Source: Pseudotamlana haliotis
Lineage (GTDB): Bacteria > Bacteroidota > Bacteroidia > Flavobacteriales > Flavobacteriaceae
DNA length: 64,000 nucleotides
NCBI RefSeq assembly: GCF_008806375.1
Contig: NZ_WAAT01000044.1
Location: 90,415-154,414 of the forward strand
Direction: 5' to 3'
Position numbers and translations under genes: made by a program. Positions 1-8,205 of the stretch are shown piece by piece. The number at the start of each line of letters is the position of its first letter. Positions within the stretch are counted from its first letter, which is position 1. The notes beneath the pieces are model-generated. The model was not told the DNA's origin. It saw nothing but the letters and a program-made list of their open reading frames with translations, and did not search any database.

Positions 1-228
1 GTGAATTCTAAAAAGTCACAACCTAGAATGACTATTACAGCAGAATTTGGTTTAGGTGCTAGTGGTGGCCCTGTGGTAAATGATTCTGGAGAAGTTGTAG
101 GTGTAGTTAGTGCCACACGTGCAAACTATACCGGAGGGAATTCCAAACATAAAGGCGATTTACAGCTATTATTGAAAATTGTAATACCGGTTAGTCAACT
201 TAATAAATATGTAAAAGCTGAAGTTTAA
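1..228 (+). CDS. Trypsin-like serine protease, C-terminal fragment
   Basis: This is the 3' end of a gene that begins before the window. The 75 visible residues contain GASGGPVV, the S1-type motif around the nucleophilic serine (codon at 61-63), followed by a GEVVGVVSA strand typical of the last beta-barrel segment of trypsin-like (HtrA/DegP-like or S1) proteases. The His and Asp of the triad would lie upstream and cannot be seen. The GTG at position 1 is in frame but is probably internal, because the fragment is far too short for the fold. No PDZ domain follows the protease core. The family call is fairly safe; the exact subfamily is not. Confidence 0.7.
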   Translation: MNSKKSQPRMTITAEFGLGASGGPVVNDSGEVVGVVSATRANYTGGNSKHKGDLQLLLKIVIPVSQLNKYVKAEV

Positions 229-277
229 AAAGTGTCATTTTGATTAAGTTATTATAGTAATATTTTAAAACATAACA

Positions 278-1798
278 ATGAGTATTGTAAATCACTTTAA
301 AAGTGTTTTTAAATCAAATAAAACATCAGCATCTGAATCAAATTTAGAGCAGTATTTTTCAGAATTTAGAAAAAATGTAATTGGTTTAAATCAAACTTTT
401 ACCTCACCTTATGGGGTGAAAAAAATCATTTATGCAGACTGGACTGCTAGTGGAAGGTTATATCAGCCTATCGAAGAACAAATCTCAAATGTTATTGGTC
501 CTTTTGTAGCAAATACACATACAGAAACTTCTATAACAGGGAGTGTGATGACCCATGCTTATTATGAGGCAAGATCTATTATTAAAAAGCATGTTAATGC
601 CTCTAGTGATGATGTTTTATTGACAGAGGGTACTGGTATGACGGGGGCTATCAATAAGTTTCAGCGTATTTTAGGAATTAAAATTAACGAAAACCTAAAA
701 GGGCATACCGAAATTCCAGAAGAGAAAAGACCCGTAATTTTTGTTTCACATATGGAGCATCATTCTAACCAAACATCTTGGTTGGAAACCATTGCACGCG
801 TAAAAGTGATTCCGTCAAATACCGAAGGTTTACCCTGTTTAGAAAGTCTCGAACGGTTGTTGCAAGAACACCGGGAGGTCCCTATAAAAATAGCTGCAAT
901 TACAGGCTGTTCTAATGTTACAGGTATTAAAACTCCATATCACGCTATTGCAAAAATAATGCACCAAAATAATGGTTTATGCTTCGTAGATTTTGCGTGT
1001 TCAGCACCTTATGTTAAAATAGATATGCACCCTAGTGATGCAGAAGAATATTTAGATGCCATAACATTTTCACCGCATAAGTTCTTAGGCGGACCATCAG
1101 CAACGGGTGTTTTAATTTTTAATAAAAAATTGTATAAAAATTTAGTTCCAGATAACCCTGGAGGAGGTACAGTAAGTTATACAAACCCTTGGGGCGACCA
1201 TGATTTTATAGATGATATAGAAGCTCGTGAAGACGGCGGAACACCAGGTTTTTTGCAAGCGATTAGAATAGCACTTTCAATAAAGTTGAAAGAAAAAATG
1301 GGAATCCAGAATATTTTAGATAGAGAACATGAATTAAATACTATCATTTTTGAGCGATTATCAAAAATAGAAAACCTAAATATATTGGCTCCTAATCATA
1401 CCGATCGCTTGGGTGTTTTTTCTTTTTATATAGATAATGCGCATTATAATTTAATAGTAAAATTATTGAATGATCGTTTTGGTGTGCAAACTAGAGGCGG
1501 ATGTTCTTGTGCTGGTACTTACGGTCACTACTTATTAAATGTAGATCAACCTACTTCAAAATCAATTGAGTTGAAAATACTGGAGGGTTGTTTAATAGAA
1601 CGCCCAGGTTGGGTGCGTATGTCCATTCATCCAACGATGACTAATAATGAAGTTGAATTTATTTGTGAGGCCATTAAAGAAGTCGCTAATAACTTCTCAA
1701 CTTGGGCTAACGACTATGAATATAATGCTATTAAAAATGAATTTATTCATAAAAACAAACATAACATAGAGCAAGAAATTATTGAAGCTTGGTTTTAA
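278..1798 (+). CDS. Aminotransferase class V-fold PLP enzyme (cysteine desulfurase-like)
   Basis: The 506-residue protein has the fold-type I PLP layout of the SufS/NifS/selenocysteine-lyase group. The Schiff-base lysine is in SPHKFLGGP (K268), preceded by the cofactor-contacting FVDFACSAPY strand. A Cys-rich loop TRGGCSCAG (C409, C411) sits where the desulfurase catalytic-cysteine loop lies. The protein is about 100 residues longer than SufS, with an N-terminal extension. It stands alone rather than in a suf operon, so a housekeeping Fe-S role is not supported by context. The substrate is unknown; cysteine desulfurase or a related C-S lyase is an inference from fold and loop. The ATG start follows a short gap after the protease gene. 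Confidence 0.8.
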   Translation: MSIVNHFKSVFKSNKTSASESNLEQYFSEFRKNVIGLNQTFTSPYGVKKIIYADWTASGRLYQPIEEQISNVIGPFVANTHTETSITGSVMTHAYYEARSIIKKHVNASSDDVLLTEGTGMTGAINKFQRILGIKINENLKGHTEIPEEKRPVIFVSHMEHHSNQTSWLETIARVKVIPSNTEGLPCLESLERLLQEHREVPIKIAAITGCSNVTGIKTPYHAIAKIMHQNNGLCFVDFACSAPYVKIDMHPSDAEEYLDAITFSPHKFLGGPSATGVLIFNKKLYKNLVPDNPGGGTVSYTNPWGDHDFIDDIEAREDGGTPGFLQAIRIALSIKLKEKMGIQNILDREHELNTIIFERLSKIENLNILAPNHTDRLGVFSFYIDNAHYNLIVKLLNDRFGVQTRGGCSCAGTYGHYLLNVDQPTSKSIELKILEGCLIERPGWVRMSIHPTMTNNEVEFICEAIKEVANNFSTWANDYEYNAIKNEFIHKNKHNIEQEIIEAWF

Positions 1799-1910
1799 GA
1801 TGAATCCGATGTTTTATGGTGTATTAGAATATTTTTTATGGCAAGTTAGTTCGAATAGGACCACTAGAATTTAGTTGCATATTACTTAATTAATCAAAAT
1901 AATACTTTTT

Positions 1911-4900
1911 ATGATGACACACATTACTAAAAAAACGGTTTTACTTTGGCAGTTGTTAATCATTTTGGTTTTTAGTCAATTCACTTTTGGCCAAATTGAT
2001 TCAAATAAATACGACCTAAAAACAAAGCATGGCACATATAAAGTAAACGCATTTAAAGCTTCCGATTTTAAGCAATTAAAAGGCCCCGAGTTTGATAGTA
2101 AACATTTTCGGTTAGTTCAGTTTTATCAAATACCAACTAACGAGCAGCGACAGTCTTGGGAAAAACAAGGCATGCTATTAATTGATTATTTATCGGCAAA
2201 CACCTATTATGTAAGCATCAATAAAAGTTTTCCAATAAATGAACTCAAAGATGTCGTGCGTTCTATTATGCCGGTAGATACACAATCCAAAAAAGAAGGT
2301 AACCTATATTACAAGGATGCTTCAGAAACCGCAAAAAACTCTAATATTAAAGAGGAATATGTCATTAGTTATTATAAAGGTTTAAATTATAATGATGTGC
2401 GTTCCGATTTACAAGCTAAGGGTGTTCAAATTGTAGAACATAGAGCTTACTCTTATCAAATTGATGTCATATTTGTCGAGTCAGAATTAGAAACCATTAC
2501 AAGTTTACCATATGTTCAGTTTATTGGCGTAAAACAGAGAGATTTTGTTAATGAATCTTTAGATTATAGAAACACGTCTTCACGTGTTAATTATTTGAAT
2601 AGCGATTATAATGGATTAAATTATAATGGAGCAGGAGTGGTTATTGGCCTAGGTGAAGATGAGATTGTAGGTGATCATATAGATTTTAAAGGAAGAGTTG
2701 CCGAGGCAGGAACTTCAGATAGTAGTGGATCTAATGATCATAAAATAATCGGTTTGCAAAATATGGGAGGAGCAGGTAATCTTGATCCTTCAAATAGAAA
2801 CAATGCATGGGGGGCTACCTTACTTAGTTTACGAATTAATACTGATTATGTAGGCCTTTATAGTTCTCATGATTTAAGATATACCAACCATTCTATTGGA
2901 ACGTATGTGGTTCAGGGAGGATATGATTCTCGTGCGAGAGCGCATGACCTCAGAATTGAAAGCCTGCCAAATCATATGGTTTCTTATTCATCTGGAAATT
3001 CAGGAAGCTCTACAGGAATTTCGCCTTACCCATTTCCTAATTGGGCAAATATCTCAGGGGCCTTTAAAGAAAGTAAAAACCAGATCACCGTTGGGGCTAT
3101 ATCTCCAGAAGATGTTATTGAAAGTTTTAGTAGTCGTGGTCCCATGTATGATGGGCGAATTATACCTCAATTAGTTGACGAAGGCGCTGATGGAACTTCT
3201 TTTTCATCACCTAAAGTTACTGGGCAATTCGCAGTTTTAGCACAAGCCTATAAAGATAAGAATGGTGGTACAGAACCAGAGTCATCCTTATTAAGAGCTG
3301 TTGTAATGAATACTGCTGATGACTTAGGTAATCCTGGTCCCGATTATATTTATGGTTATGGGCGTCCAAATCTACGTAGAGCCTATAACATTTTAGATAA
3401 GAATCAATACATGACTAGTACAGTAGCGCATGGTGCTACTAATAATCATAGCATAACAATTCCAGACAATGTAAAACAAGTACGTGTAATGGTTGTTTGG
3501 CCAGATGTTGCAGCATCGGTTAATGCGGATGTAGCACTTATAAATAATCTAAATTTATCTTTAACAGCGCCTTCATCTACAAGCTACAACCCTTGGGTTT
3601 TAGATAGCAGTCCTTCCGTAGCGAGTATTAGCGCTCCAGCCACCCGAGGGGTTGATAATTTGAATACTATTGAACAGGTCACGCTAGATAATCCTGTAGC
3701 AGGTTCTTGGACCATTAATGTAAATGGAAATAATGTGCCTTTAGGCCCTCAAAAATATTTTGTGGTTTATGAATATTTGTATGAGGAGCTTCAAATAGCT
3801 TTTCCACTGGAAAATCAGAAATTCACTTCAGGAAAGACTTACTATATAAGATGGGATAGTTATGGAAGTTCAGATACGTTTAACCTTTCGTACGAGCTTA
3901 ATAATAGTGGTACATGGATTGAAATAGAAAGCGGTTATGATGCCACTAAAAGAGTGTACAAATGGTTGGCTCCAGATGTTTCACATGGTATCAATACAAT
4001 TAAATTTAAAGTGGAACGCAACGCGTTATCATCAATTAGTGGTGTTAATCAAATTGGTGATATACCCGAAAATTTTAGAATAATCAAGGTCTGCGATGAT
4101 GTTGTCTCTTTAAAATGGTCTGAATTGCCAGGAGCAACAGCTTATAAGGTTTATAGGTTAGGAGCAGAATATATGGAAGAAGTTACTGCTAATATTAGCT
4201 TTTCAGGAAGCAGTGCTGTGTTAACTGGGCAAAGTGTAAGTGATAATGAGTATTATGCTGTAAGTGCGATAACAGGTACTGCTGAAGGACAGCGAACATT
4301 AGCGATACAAAAGACGGCTGGGTATATGAGTTGCAATACGCTAACCTGGACTGGAGCAACGTCTTCAGATTGGTTTGATCAAACGAATTGGTCTTCTGCA
4401 ACCATTCCAACTAGCGACGATGATGTTGTCATTTCATCATCAGCTCCCAATCAACCTGAAATTACTGCTGATGGTGCTATTTGTGGTGCTATAACAATTG
4501 ATTCTGGAGCGAGTTTAGCCATGGATGCAACAACGGGTTATACGTTATCAGTTTCAAAAGATTGGACGAATAACGGAACATTTACTAGTGGTATAGGTAC
4601 TGTAGATTTTATAAGCACCACTTCCTATCAAGAAATTACGGGAACATCTACAACAAATTTTTATATATTAAAAGTAACCAAAGGTAGTCAAGATATTATT
4701 CTAGAGGTAAACGCTCTAATAACACTTGATGCAGCTTCAAATCCGTTGGTGTTAACTTCTGGAACTTTCAAACTATCAAGTGATTCCACTATTACCCCTT
4801 TTACATCAGCGATTGCACTAACTTCAACCAGAGGTTTTTGGAATAATGGAGGTACAGTGAGTACTGGGAATTTTACTTGGGCGCTTAATTCTGGATTATT

Positions 4901-7358
4901 GAAAATATCAGGAGGAACTACCAATATTGGTACAGGAAGTAATAATAGAATTAATTACCTTAATAATGGTACACTTATTATTGAAGGCGGAATTCTAAAC
5001 GTAGCCGGTAGAATAAGTCCAAATAGTAATAATTCTAGTGTTATATATACACAAACAGGAGGTGTTGTAACTGTAAATAATGTAGGAAATACAAGTAACT
5101 CAAGAGCACCTTTTGAAATGGGGGTTAATGCTTCGTTTACATGTAATGGAGGTACAATTATTATTAAAAAGCCATCTCCAAATTATGCCGATTATGTTAA
5201 TGTATCTAATTCCAGTGCTGTTAGTGGTGGAGTGCTTCAACTGGGAAACAATACAACTGACGCGGGAAAAACGTTTAGGATAGATAGTAAGGCTCCAATT
5301 TATAATTTAAATGTAAATGATTTTAATGAACCTGTAGTGCAGTTGGTCAACAACGATTTAATTGTGAGTAATGATTTAACTATTTCTGGAGGTACTTTAG
5401 ATACTAATGGAAAAGATATTACTATAGAAGGAGATTGGACTAATAATGGTATGTTTTTGCCTAACGCTGGTACGGTGTCGTTTACAGGAACTTCTAATCA
5501 GTTAATAACAGGAAGTACAACTTTTTATAATTTAGAGCTCGATAATAGTTTAGGATTATCGCTGGAAAATGCCATTGATATCACTAATAATTGCTTAATT
5601 ACTGTAGGTAGAATGGACTTGGGTTCAGCGCTTACACATGCTGCTAATACGTTAACACTAGCCGAATCTGGAGTTGTTTCAGGTTCATGGGGAAGCAGTG
5701 CGTCATTAGCATCTCATACCGACGATACTTATTTTTCCGGAACGGGGATTATGAATGTGAATTCTTGTGGAACCTTTGCCTCTTGGGTAGGAAATGTCGA
5801 TACGTCTTGGAACAATAGTGCTAACTGGTCTGTTTGTGGTGTTCCAACATTCAGTTCTAATGTTGAAATAAACCCAGGAACATTTCAACCAGAAATGACT
5901 TCAGATGTCATTATTAACAGTTTGAAAATTAGTTCAGGAGCGACGCTAACTACAAATTCAGGATTTAATTTAACAGTGCAAGATGCTATTGTAAATAACG
6001 GAGAATTAATTTTAAAAACCCATGCTAATTTAATCCAGAATGGAACATCAAACACAAATAGTGGCTCAGGTGTTACAAAAGTAGAAAGTGAAAGTACACC
6101 ACTATTTCAACAAGATCATACCTTATGGTCGTCACCCGTTTCGGGAACATTTAGCTTAGGTGATTTTTCACCGTTAACAGCACCAAATCAATTTCAAGAA
6201 TATGATACAAACTCAGACTTATATGCTGAAGTTTCAAATTCCACAGTCTTTGTTACCGGGAAAAGTTATTTAATTGGTATGCCAAATAATTGGGTAAGCT
6301 ATCCAGGAACAGCTGCACCTTGGACAGGAACTTTTGAAGGTACGCCTAACAATGGTAATATAACTTACACATTGTCTGTAAATGGAAATGCGTATAACGC
6401 AGTAGGTAACCCTTATCCATCTGCTTTAAGTATCGATAGTTTTATTACGGATAATATTAATAACATTACTGGAACATTGTATTTTTGGAGAAAAACAAGT
6501 GAAGACTCAAATTCAGTTTCGTATGCGACTTCTACTACTGCGGGAAGTACTTTGCTTAATGGTGATGTAGTTTCTGTTGGTCAAGGCTTTATAGTTAAAG
6601 CCAAGTCTTCAGCATTAAACTTTACAAATGCAATGCGTACTTCAGATAATACCACTAATTCTACAGGTATTGAAAAACATAGAATTTGGTTAAACCTTTC
6701 TAGTGGTCCTACAACAATTAATCAGATGCTTATTGCTTACATGACAGGTGCTACTGAGGGATTGGATCCTGGTATTGATGGTGCTTATTTTAATGATAAT
6801 GATACGGCGTTAAACTCTTTGGTTGTAGATGAAGAATTTGCAATTCAAGGTAGAAGTTTGCCATTTGAAGGGGCTGATATAGTACCGTTGGCGTTTAAAA
6901 CAGATGTGAGTGGACAGTATACTATTAGTCTGGATCATGTTGATGGTTTGTTCGCGGGAGGTCAAAATATCTATTTGGTAGATAGTAATACAGGAAATGA
7001 GACTAATTTAAAAACTAACGACTACACGTTTAATGCAACTATAGGAAGCGATAATGATAGATTTACATTGAGATATCAAAAAACATTGAGTGTTAATACA
7101 GCTGATTTCAACGAAAGCAATATAACCGTTTATCAGAACAATGAGACGACTTATGTTAATTCATCGATGGCTGCAATTAGTACTATTAAAGTATTTGATT
7201 TGTTAGGCAGATTAGTAGTAGAGCAAAATCATGTGAATTCCAATACGGCTACAATTAACTTGAACAATGTACCTAATCAAGTACTAGTGGTTCAAATAAA
7301 AACCGAAGACAATAAGATAATAAACAAAAAAATGGTGAATTTGGGGTCTAATCAATAA
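1911..7358 (+). CDS. Secreted subtilase-fold (S8) protein with type IX secretion tail, triad degenerate
   Basis: The 1815-residue protein has an N-terminal signal peptide, a propeptide-like region (about 30-215), a peptidase S8 fold (about 235-495), a beta-sandwich (500-620), FN3-like segments (620-800), two WTG/WVG-started modules (from about residues 813 and 1292) with DWTNNG-containing beta repeats, and a C-terminal tail (about 1730-1815) resembling T9SS sorting domains. The serine motif GTSFSSP (S430), an oxyanion-type GNSG (N363) and the SSRGP strand are present. The usual D-[ST]-G is replaced by GEDE (E249-E251), and no HGTH motif exists; SNDH occupies that place. It may therefore be a pseudoprotease used for binding. 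Secretion through T9SS to the cell surface is inferred from the tail. ATG at 1911 is followed by a second ATG; either may be used. Confidence 0.82.
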   Translation: MMTHITKKTVLLWQLLIILVFSQFTFGQIDSNKYDLKTKHGTYKVNAFKASDFKQLKGPEFDSKHFRLVQFYQIPTNEQRQSWEKQGMLLIDYLSANTYYVSINKSFPINELKDVVRSIMPVDTQSKKEGNLYYKDASETAKNSNIKEEYVISYYKGLNYNDVRSDLQAKGVQIVEHRAYSYQIDVIFVESELETITSLPYVQFIGVKQRDFVNESLDYRNTSSRVNYLNSDYNGLNYNGAGVVIGLGEDEIVGDHIDFKGRVAEAGTSDSSGSNDHKIIGLQNMGGAGNLDPSNRNNAWGATLLSLRINTDYVGLYSSHDLRYTNHSIGTYVVQGGYDSRARAHDLRIESLPNHMVSYSSGNSGSSTGISPYPFPNWANISGAFKESKNQITVGAISPEDVIESFSSRGPMYDGRIIPQLVDEGADGTSFSSPKVTGQFAVLAQAYKDKNGGTEPESSLLRAVVMNTADDLGNPGPDYIYGYGRPNLRRAYNILDKNQYMTSTVAHGATNNHSITIPDNVKQVRVMVVWPDVAASVNADVALINNLNLSLTAPSSTSYNPWVLDSSPSVASISAPATRGVDNLNTIEQVTLDNPVAGSWTINVNGNNVPLGPQKYFVVYEYLYEELQIAFPLENQKFTSGKTYYIRWDSYGSSDTFNLSYELNNSGTWIEIESGYDATKRVYKWLAPDVSHGINTIKFKVERNALSSISGVNQIGDIPENFRIIKVCDDVVSLKWSELPGATAYKVYRLGAEYMEEVTANISFSGSSAVLTGQSVSDNEYYAVSAITGTAEGQRTLAIQKTAGYMSCNTLTWTGATSSDWFDQTNWSSATIPTSDDDVVISSSAPNQPEITADGAICGAITIDSGASLAMDATTGYTLSVSKDWTNNGTFTSGIGTVDFISTTSYQEITGTSTTNFYILKVTKGSQDIILEVNALITLDAASNPLVLTSGTFKLSSDSTITPFTSAIALTSTRGFWNNGGTVSTGNFTWALNSGLLKISGGTTNIGTGSNNRINYLNNGTLIIEGGILNVAGRISPNSNNSSVIYTQTGGVVTVNNVGNTSNSRAPFEMGVNASFTCNGGTIIIKKPSPNYADYVNVSNSSAVSGGVLQLGNNTTDAGKTFRIDSKAPIYNLNVNDFNEPVVQLVNNDLIVSNDLTISGGTLDTNGKDITIEGDWTNNGMFLPNAGTVSFTGTSNQLITGSTTFYNLELDNSLGLSLENAIDITNNCLITVGRMDLGSALTHAANTLTLAESGVVSGSWGSSASLASHTDDTYFSGTGIMNVNSCGTFASWVGNVDTSWNNSANWSVCGVPTFSSNVEINPGTFQPEMTSDVIINSLKISSGATLTTNSGFNLTVQDAIVNNGELILKTHANLIQNGTSNTNSGSGVTKVESESTPLFQQDHTLWSSPVSGTFSLGDFSPLTAPNQFQEYDTNSDLYAEVSNSTVFVTGKSYLIGMPNNWVSYPGTAAPWTGTFEGTPNNGNITYTLSVNGNAYNAVGNPYPSALSIDSFITDNINNITGTLYFWRKTSEDSNSVSYATSTTAGSTLLNGDVVSVGQGFIVKAKSSALNFTNAMRTSDNTTNSTGIEKHRIWLNLSSGPTTINQMLIAYMTGATEGLDPGIDGAYFNDNDTALNSLVVDEEFAIQGRSLPFEGADIVPLAFKTDVSGQYTISLDHVDGLFAGGQNIYLVDSNTGNETNLKTNDYTFNATIGSDNDRFTLRYQKTLSVNTADFNESNITVYQNNETTYVNSSMAAISTIKVFDLLGRLVVEQNHVNSNTATINLNNVPNQVLVVQIKTEDNKIINKKMVNLGSNQ

Positions 7359-7533
7359 AAATCAATAAAGGTAGTACCCAATAAATTGTATGTCTCGATG
7401 GCATTATGGTGTGCCCTAGTTGAAAATATTTTTTTAAGATTTTTTTATTTTCTGGTGTTTGAAACAACAGTTGGATGACATCAGGATTTGGTCTTAAAAT
7501 AAACCGTATTTTAGCCGTCAAACTTTCTAATTC

Positions 7534-8055
7534 TTGAAATCACATTCAATTTTAAATTCCACGCTTTTTAAGAGCATCGTTTTTATCATGGCGGTTTGTT
7601 ATGTGATTTCACCGCTAAGAATAACGGTGTTTAAAGTGCTTCATGAGGTTTCTCATACGGTTCAAGATACTTGGGCTTCAGTTCAAGTACATGGGCATTC
7701 AGGTCATCATCATCATCATACAACACATGAGCATGATGTGGACGGGCATCATCATATGACTAAAAGTAAACCTGTGGTTGCAGATCATTCTCATACCGCT
7801 ACAAACAAGATGATTTCTGACCACTCACATGAGGTCTTGGATGTTTTAGATTTAATTTTGTCGGCTTCAGAAGATGATAAAGACCATCAAAAAAAGCAAC
7901 TTAAAATCGAATTAGATAAACACTTTCGTGTTTCCGAATACAATATAGATAGGGACGAGTTTCAAATACATGCTACAAAAAGGTGGTTTACTTTTGTGTT
8001 AACTTACAATTTTTATTTAGATACCCTTTCACCTCCTCCACAAGTAATTTCATAA
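7534..8055 (+). CDS. His-rich membrane-anchored protein, probable metal binding
   Basis: The 173-residue protein has one hydrophobic N-terminal segment (about 10-35) and then a strikingly His-rich stretch (about 50-95) containing a run of five histidines and several H-x-H and HEHD motifs, followed by an acidic/basic C-terminus. Such segments usually bind Zn, Ni, Co or Cu. An in-frame stop at 7528-7530 limits the start to TTG at 7534 or ATG at 7588; TTG keeps the full hydrophobic anchor and is preferred. A TonB receptor follows 150 bp downstream on the same strand, suggesting a joint role in metal capture. I do not recognise a named family. Confidence 0.7.
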   Translation: MKSHSILNSTLFKSIVFIMAVCYVISPLRITVFKVLHEVSHTVQDTWASVQVHGHSGHHHHHTTHEHDVDGHHHMTKSKPVVADHSHTATNKMISDHSHEVLDVLDLILSASEDDKDHQKKQLKIELDKHFRVSEYNIDRDEFQIHATKRWFTFVLTYNFYLDTLSPPPQVIS

Positions 8056-8136
8056 GCTTATTTAGTTCATTTTACCTTGTCAGATATTTTTAAACAACAA
8101 AAAGTATCTCGAATTAGGCTGCTGTATTGTGGCTAA

Positions 8137-8184
8137 AGGTGACCCGAACCACTATAAAAATAGTAACACCTCAAAATTTTGAGG
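8137..8184 (+). promoter_or_regulatory. Structured leader with two overlapping hairpins before the TonB receptor
   Basis: Seen directly: arms AGGTG (8137-8141) and CACCT (8167-8171) enclose inner arms ACTAT (8151-8155) and ATAGT (8160-8164). A perfect 16-bp palindrome CCTCAAAATTTTGAGG spans 8169-8184 and shares 8169-8171 with the first hairpin, so both cannot form at once in RNA. The palindrome ends 21 nt before the receptor ATG. It could be a protein-binding operator or a translational switch. No known riboswitch consensus was recognised. Confidence 0.4.
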
Positions 8185-8205
8185 CTAATCAAATTATGAA
8201 ATAAA

